NCBI GenBank assembly: GCA_021108395.1
Contig: JAIOQZ010000023.1
Location: forward strand, 62,001-126,000
Length of the DNA: 64,000 nt
Origin: Candidatus Cloacimonadota bacterium
Lineage (GTDB): Bacteria; Cloacimonadota; Cloacimonadia; Cloacimonadales; JAIOQZ01
Direction: 5' to 3'
Every line of letters starts with the position of its first letter. Positions within the stretch are counted from its first letter, which is position 1. Under the pieces are notes generated by a model. That model ran no database searches, was not told the origin of the DNA, and worked only from the letters and a program-made list of their open reading frames with translations. Both the position numbers and the translations under genes were made by a program. Shown here in pieces: positions 59,800-64,000 of the stretch.

Positions 59800-60081
59800 C
59801 TACTTCCCATGCCCCTTTCGGCTCACGCCTATGGTGAAGCCGGTGAAGAGCGGTATCATGAAGCCGAGGTCGTACCACCAGCCGGTGTTGTGCACCTCGT
59901 AGAGGCGTACGTTGTCGCTGAAAAAGCTCCAGATGAGCGTTATCACCGCGATGAACCCGTGCCACATGCCCCACCAGAAATCCGCCGGGTCGTCGTCGTC
60001 GTGCTTGCCGTCGCCAGGGACGCAACCCGCCAGCGCCGCCAGAATCAGCAGCGCCAACAGTATAATCATCAGTCGCCGCAT
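59800..60081 (-). CDS. Lipoprotein with one membrane-like segment, unknown function
   Basis: 93 aa with a strong signal (LMIILLALLILAALAGC, lipobox LAGC), an acidic Asp run, then aromatic-rich hydrophobic stretches (GFIAVITLIWSFF, GFMIPLFTGFTIG). GGGAGA precedes the ATG. It has the GC content of its neighbours, unlike the DUF3883 gene that follows, so the AT-rich gene was inserted just behind it. Function unknown. Confidence 0.65.
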   Translation of the reverse strand: MRRLMIILLALLILAALAGCVPGDGKHDDDDPADFWWGMWHGFIAVITLIWSFFSDNVRLYEVHNTGWWYDLGFMIPLFTGFTIGVSRKGHGK

Positions 60082-60092
60082 CGGTGTCTCCC

Positions 60093-60512
60093 CTATGCCT
60101 TGTAGCGTGTACCGGCATCGTCGCCGGGGCGCATGAATTCGTACTCGTCGATGTGAAATTGCAACAGCATGAACTCAGGGTCGTCTGGTTGAGCGAAGTA
60201 CTCTTTGATGAAGCCGAAGCGCTCATGCACGTTGGCGCGAATTATCTCGTCGGTGACAAGCGCTGCCGTGCCGAGGCCGCGCAAGTAACCGTTGTTGGAC
60301 TCACCGGTGATGACCAGACACCACTCGATGTTGTGATTGAGCTCCAGTTGCGCCATCTTGGCGCACGACATGCCGGTAGCCATGAACTGACTGCCATCCA
60401 GCACGAGAAGAAAAATCGGTCGAACATAGGGCTTCTCGCCGTCGGTGGTAGCCAGACACACCGTCTGTTCAGGCTTCAGGTGGTCGAGCGCTTCAGCGGG
60501 GACGCGCCGCAT
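60093..60512 (-). CDS. Pyridoxamine 5'-phosphate oxidase-like flavin-binding protein
   Basis: 139 aa split-barrel protein: VCLATTDGEKPYVRPIFLLV, then FMATGMSCAKMAQLELNHNI and EWCLVITGESNNGYLRGLGT match the small PNPOx-like family that binds FMN, F420 or heme. Function in this group is mostly unknown. GAGGAG precedes ATG 60512, seven bases away. An overlapping GTG at 60518 is less likely. The stop of the upstream pentapeptide gene lies in the same few bases. Confidence 0.82.
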   Translation of the reverse strand: MRRVPAEALDHLKPEQTVCLATTDGEKPYVRPIFLLVLDGSQFMATGMSCAKMAQLELNHNIEWCLVITGESNNGYLRGLGTAALVTDEIIRANVHERFGFIKEYFAQPDDPEFMLLQFHIDEYEFMRPGDDAGTRYKA

Positions 60513-60514
60513 GT

Positions 60515-60883
60515 TCACTCCTCGGGGTCGGCGTACTTGAGGCTGTAGCGCATCCGCGTACCGTACTGTAGCGACAGGCGAATCTCGGAGCTGCTGAGTT
60601 CCCGCGGGAAAAACGTGCCCGATATGTGGGCGGCGTGGATGCTGGCGCCTTCCATCTGGCAGTTGTGCAGGCTGACGCCGCGCAGGTCTGTCTGGCGGAA
60701 GTAGCAGTTTGTGAGATCGAGGCCGTCGAGCCAGGCGCCGCGCAGATCGACGGCGCGGAAGTTCAGTCCGGCGAGGTCGCAGTGCGTGCCGGTCTCGCGG
60801 GCGCGGTTGAACTCCTCGATTTTACCCTCGCGCAACAGCAGAAACATGCGGTCTTCGGACATCTTCGGCTTTTCGTTCTTCAT
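60515..60883 (-). CDS. Short pentapeptide-repeat protein
   Basis: 122 aa. An N-terminal helix (FLLLREGKIEEFNRARETG) is followed by about eight A(D/N)Lxx units (CDLAGLNFRAVDLRGAWLDG, CQMEGASIHAAHISG), forming a right-handed quadrilateral beta-helix. The ending SGTFFPRELSSSEIRLSLQYGTRMRY is shared by a family of short pentapeptide proteins. Its stop overlaps the start region of the PNPOx-like gene, indicating coupling. Confidence 0.83.
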   Translation of the reverse strand: MKNEKPKMSEDRMFLLLREGKIEEFNRARETGTHCDLAGLNFRAVDLRGAWLDGLDLTNCYFRQTDLRGVSLHNCQMEGASIHAAHISGTFFPRELSSSEIRLSLQYGTRMRYSLKYADPEE

Positions 60884-60993
60884 ACGTCTCCCCCGTCATT
60901 ATATATGTTTATGTTATGTTGCAGATGAACGCAATGCTTGGCAAGAAAAAAAAGGCTCGTAACGGAAAACAGAGAGACGCCTCTGTCTTTTTA

Positions 60994-61140
60994 CACCCCC
61001 CTGTCAAGGGGGGAAGACCCGTATTCGGGTCAGGGGGGTATGGAAAACATAGAATTCAAGAAGAGATAAAGACAAAGAAGCAGAGAGAAAAAACGATACC
61101 CCCCTGCCGCTTTGCGGCTGCCCCCCTTGACAGGGGGGTG
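60994..61140. repeat. Nested inverted-repeat element, 147 bp
   Basis: Outer arms 60994-61013 and 61121-61140 are perfect 20-bp inverse complements (CACCCCCCTGTCAAGGGGGG). Inner arms CAGGGGGGTAT (61031-61041) and ATACCCCCCTG (61096-61106) are also exact. The centre is AG-rich and noncoding. It resembles a small non-autonomous repeat. The gap 60884-60993 holds nothing else I can name. Confidence 0.8.
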
Positions 61141-61152
61141 AGACTTTGCGCA

Positions 61153-62862
61153 TCACGGCATCAGCACGAGACGCCTGGCGATATCCTGCCCCGGCCCCTC
61201 GAGACGATAGATGTAAACGCCTGCCGGCAATCGCCGCCCCAGCGACAGCTCGGGATTCCACGCAGCGACGTGAGCGCCGGCGTCCTGCCAGCCGTTCACC
61301 AGGGTGTCCACCCGGCGACCGCGAACGTCATACACCCGCAAGCGCACATGGCCTCCCCGCGGGATGCTATACTCGATGACAGCCTGCCGGTGAAAGGGGT
61401 TCGGGTAGCTCTGGCGCATATAGCTCTGCTCGTTCTGCTCCTGGCCAACCTTCACCAGGGCAGTTTTCTCTATCAAGTCCTCCCCGTTATTGACCGCGAG
61501 AGCCACCGAATAGATTCCTGGCTGCGTGTAGGTGTGCGCCGGATTCATGTCGTCAGAGTCGGGCACGCCGTCCCCGTCGAAGTCCCACGACCACGACCAG
61601 GGCTGATGTCGGGAGCGGTCTGTGAACTGCACTTCGAGCGGCGCGATGCCCTGCACTGGCGAGGCCGAGAAATCGGCGACAGCCGTAGAAGGCAACTCCG
61701 CCTGCGAGAGAAACGCGAGCGCCTGAGCGCCCAGGCTGTCGGCTGCGGCCAGCATGGCGGCGTCATCGGGCGGAACGATGCGCCAGGCGCACAACAGCGA
61801 GTCTGCCTGGTCGAGCAAACCAGCCTCGAAGAGGGCGAGCTCTGCCAGCCAGCCACCGCCGGAAGCGTCAACGAGCTTCCAGGTGTCCAGCCAGGTGACG
61901 ATGAATGGGAAGTCGAACAAACGCTGCTTCAGGTTGATTGCGAAGAAAGTGAGCTGTGAGATTTGCTGGCCGCTGTCGATGGCCGCGGCGCTGGGGACTG
62001 CGCCTGTGGGCCACGCCGGCAGCATCACCGATGTCAGGGGATTGCCGGGCATTACCCACAATGTGGACAGCCAGGCCGACTCGCTCGGCAGAACGCCCTC
62101 GATCACCGCCGCCGAAACGGTTGTGTTGCTGCAAATGCTCCAGTCGGAGTCGATGTAGCCAAAGGGGCGGCCAGGCGCCCACTGGTGCTGATAGGGCAGC
62201 TCGAAGGGGGCGGATTCGCTGTCGGAGAGGTCGCGCAGCATCTGTCGGGCAAGGGTGTCGTGGCGCAGGCTGTCACCGGCTATGAGCGTCTCGACAATGT
62301 TGGTGGCGCGTTCGTATCTCGCCGTGCCGATGCTGCCGCCACCCGTAAACGAGAAGTTGGCGCGCACGATGTAACCGCTTGCGGTGTCTGCCGTGTCATA
62401 GCGGACATAGCTGGTTGCCCCTGTCTCGAATATCGCCGCGCCACCGCCCGCGTCGATAACCCCGAAGTTGGCCAGTGTGCTGCGTCCGGTGATGTTGGTG
62501 CTGTCGAGCAGGGCGACGAAGTCGTCGATGTTGGCGCACTCTGCCAATGCGAGCTGCATGAGTTCGCCGTTGCCGTAGCGGGTTTCTCTGAGATCGGACG
62601 AGTAGGAGTTGAGAATTGCGAATCCGTGCTCGTTCACGCCCATCCAGGCGCTGGGGTTGCCGGGGTCGGCAATGGTGACGTAGCGCCAGCCTTCGTCAGG
62701 CACATAGCGCAAGCCGTTATGAACGCCGCTGGCGTCGCGGGTTTTCCACAGCAGGGGGCGTCCACTGGCAGTGGCGCGGCCATCGGCCACACCGATGGTG
62801 CATGCAGGGGCGATGCCCCAGAGGCCTAACAGCAACAGAACAAGCGGTGTCTTGCGTCGCAT
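61153..62862 (-). CDS. Secreted Ntn-hydrolase (C45/C69-like) with PKD domain and sorting tail
   Basis: 569 aa. Signal peptide ending IAPA, followed at once by Cys21 in CTIGVADGRATASGRPLLWKTRD, the pattern of N-terminal-nucleophile hydrolases (penicillin acylase or peptidase C45/C69 type). Cleavage after APA would free the catalytic cysteine. The hydrolase fold runs to about 300 (GNPSAWMGVNEHGFAILNSY). A PKD domain comes next (WSWDFDGDGVPDSDDMNPAH), then the tail (YPNPFHRQAVIEYSIP, VYDVRGRRVDTLV, RRLVLMP). Probably an exported amidase or acylase; substrate unknown. Confidence 0.82.
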   Translation of the reverse strand: MRRKTPLVLLLLGLWGIAPACTIGVADGRATASGRPLLWKTRDASGVHNGLRYVPDEGWRYVTIADPGNPSAWMGVNEHGFAILNSYSSDLRETRYGNGELMQLALAECANIDDFVALLDSTNITGRSTLANFGVIDAGGGAAIFETGATSYVRYDTADTASGYIVRANFSFTGGGSIGTARYERATNIVETLIAGDSLRHDTLARQMLRDLSDSESAPFELPYQHQWAPGRPFGYIDSDWSICSNTTVSAAVIEGVLPSESAWLSTLWVMPGNPLTSVMLPAWPTGAVPSAAAIDSGQQISQLTFFAINLKQRLFDFPFIVTWLDTWKLVDASGGGWLAELALFEAGLLDQADSLLCAWRIVPPDDAAMLAAADSLGAQALAFLSQAELPSTAVADFSASPVQGIAPLEVQFTDRSRHQPWSWSWDFDGDGVPDSDDMNPAHTYTQPGIYSVALAVNNGEDLIEKTALVKVGQEQNEQSYMRQSYPNPFHRQAVIEYSIPRGGHVRLRVYDVRGRRVDTLVNGWQDAGAHVAAWNPELSLGRRLPAGVYIYRLEGPGQDIARRLVLMP

Positions 62863-62890
62863 GCGACATTTCTATCGTGCCGAGCCAGGA

Positions 62891-63265
62891 TCAGAAAGCG
62901 AATCCCAGGACGACGATGAGAATGCCGCTCGCCGCCATCAGCGTCAACAGCATAAGTGGCAAGCTATAGTTGTCGGTCTTGCGTTTGTGGCGTCTGGTAT
63001 TGAGCAAAAGCCCGATAATGCCGAGGCTGAAGTTGCATATGAGGAAATAGAGCACAATCGTCGTAAGCTCGGTGTTCCAGATTCGGTTCATCTCATTGAC
63101 CAGCGGCCAGAACTTGAGCCGGATAGAATCGGGCCTGGCAGAGCCGTAAACGAACAATGTGATGATCATCAGCAACCAGCCCAGAACACTGAGCCAGGTG
63201 ATTGTTTTCACCAGTATATCCGGGCCATGTCGTCTTTCGTCCGTAGTGTGTTTGTCCAGATTCAT
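62891..63265 (-). CDS. Three-helix membrane protein of unknown function
   Basis: 124 aa with membrane helices at ITWLSVLGWLLMIITLFVYG, TTIVLYFLICNFSLGIIGLL and PLMLLTLMAASGILIVVLGF. The start is ATG 63265 (MNLDKHTTDE), 6 bp after the upstream stop; the frame is open further but overlaps the preceding gene. Same-strand position between two secreted-protein genes suggests cotranscription. Function unknown. Confidence 0.68.
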   Translation of the reverse strand: MNLDKHTTDERRHGPDILVKTITWLSVLGWLLMIITLFVYGSARPDSIRLKFWPLVNEMNRIWNTELTTIVLYFLICNFSLGIIGLLLNTRRHKRKTDNYSLPLMLLTLMAASGILIVVLGFAF

Positions 63266-63270
63266 GATAG

Positions 63271-64000
63271 CTATTTCAACAGCAAGGCGCGGGTGGTCAA
63301 TGTTTTCTCGCCTGCTTGCAGGCGGAGCAAATATACCCCGCTGGCGCATGTGCGGCCATTGTCGTTGCGGCCGTCCCACACCACCACATACTCGCCTGCC
63401 TGCCTGTGCTCTGTTGCCAGAACGCGCACAAGCCGACCGCGCACATCATACACGCTCAGTCTGGCCACACCGGCCACGGCCAGCGAGAAGCGCACGCTCG
63501 TGCTGGGATTGAACGGGTTGGGCGAAGCGCCCGCCAGCGCTGTGCGGAACGGGGTTGCCTCACCGTCGTTCACCGGCAGGGAGGTCAACGTGCGCTCGAT
63601 GACGCAGGTCGAAACAATGCGCAGGCCGTCCTCGAAATAATCCACGAAACCGTCGCCAATCACCGTCAGCGAATACCAGCCGGGGACAACGTCGTCAAAC
63701 TGAGCGCCGGTGTCGAGCGTTGTGAACGCTTCGTAGGTGGTGTCGGCGGAAGCCAGGCTCACTTGCAGTCCTTCCCAAACAACCCCTTCGGTTGACAGCG
63801 GACGCACCAGCACCTGCACTGGCCCCGTTGTGAAGAACAGGTGGGTATTGGGAAGGTAGTCGGCCAACTGCCCATCGGCGGGATCGTTCGGGTCGGCCGC
63901 CTCGACATCGCTCTGCCAGCGACGGGTGCGAGCGGGATAATTTGCGGTGTCTGTCGCCAGAAAGATGTTCTCGGAGCTATAGAAGGCGTCGTCCAACATC
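63271..64000 (-). CDS. C-terminal part of a secreted protein with sorting tail (runs off right edge)
   Basis: At least 243 codons; the start lies beyond the window. The visible part has a domain with FFTTGPVQVLVRPLSTEG, then a regulatory-like beta fold (FDDVVPGWYSLTVIGDGFVD) and the sorting module SPNPFNPSTSVRFSLA, VYDVRGRLVRVLA, CASGVYLLRL and TRALLLK. The upstream domain order resembles the end of the large secreted protein at 24588-27221 (the TDRFFLTQSPEHPAR region followed by NIQLWFSGG), so the two may be relatives. Confidence 0.82.
   Translation of the reverse strand, partial: MLDDAFYSSENIFLATDTANYPARTRRWQSDVEAADPNDPADGQLADYLPNTHLFFTTGPVQVLVRPLSTEGVVWEGLQVSLASADTTYEAFTTLDTGAQFDDVVPGWYSLTVIGDGFVDYFEDGLRIVSTCVIERTLTSLPVNDGEATPFRTALAGASPNPFNPSTSVRFSLAVAGVARLSVYDVRGRLVRVLATEHRQAGEYVVVWDGRNDNGRTCASGVYLLRLQAGEKTLTTRALLLK

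Noticed and set aside
59792-60226. N-terminal extension of the DUF3883 protein
   Set aside because: The upstream codons overlap two other genes in other frames and read as shadow. The GTG at 59791 gives the domain start.
1-64000. tRNA, rRNA, CRISPR arrays and known riboswitches
   Set aside because: Looked for cloverleaf and CCA-end patterns, regularly spaced repeats and leader structures before metH, metF and thrC; none found by eye. A covariance-model scan would be needed to exclude small RNAs.

Overview
The window reads as a bacterial chromosome segment from a Gram-negative lineage of the Fibrobacterota-Chlorobi-Bacteroidota type, most like candidate phyla such as Cloacimonadota or Marinimicrobia. 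This placement is an inference. It rests on an outer-membrane BamA-type protein, many small lipoproteins, and seven secreted proteins that end in the same C-terminal sorting module (an NPFNPST-like motif, then a VYDVRGR-like strand, ending in a basic LLLK-type tail). Most genes are GC-rich and packed head-to-tail with ATGA-type overlaps. A few islands are visibly AT-rich.

Layout. 1-7.2 kb: a Memo-family protein on the minus strand, then a plus-strand operon of DUF2007-PyrE, a PdxA-methyltransferase fusion and RNase HII. The 3' end of rnhB is duplicated around an AT-rich TPR-protein insertion, followed by a zinc-ribbon pseudo-rhomboid. 7.2-18.2 kb: EF4/LepA with a NYN-cold-shock protein (minus); then a ferredoxin-EtfA fusion, an amidohydrolase, QueE, IspG and a BamA-like protein; then DapD with a probable DapC. 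18.2-24.4 kb: small lipoproteins and membrane proteins, including two genes of 40 and 47 codons, a PASTA protein and a response regulator with an unidentified output domain.

24.6-37 kb: a large secreted protein, then an amino-acid block: an unrecognised conserved protein, an aminotransferase, threonine synthase, a phosphoglycerate-mutase-like probable homoserine kinase, MetH, and on the facing strand MetF with a 15-codon leader ORF. 37-48.2 kb: a 988-aa GLUG-repeat protein, a glycosyltransferase, a Gfo/Idh oxidoreductase, and the YicC / membrane protein / PAS-HisKA / RNase R / sCache lipoprotein operon. 48.2-64 kb: mostly secreted and envelope proteins (LamG, PKD, VWA, transglutaminase, Ntn hydrolase) carrying the sorting tail, plus an AT-rich McrB-N-like/DUF3883 nuclease-like gene.

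Two families of intergenic structured repeats run through the window. Family I is a C/G-capped T5/A5 hairpin, a conserved linker and a GGATAC/GTATCC hairpin. Family II is a hairpin with changing arms inside constant flanks ending in CGAAAGTGG. I saw no tRNA, rRNA, CRISPR array, transposase or integrase. The most unusual items are the rnhB 3'-end duplication, the covarying family II hairpins, the PdxA-methyltransferase fusion, the catalytically dead rhomboid, the metF leader ORF and the solo McrB-N/DUF3883 protein.
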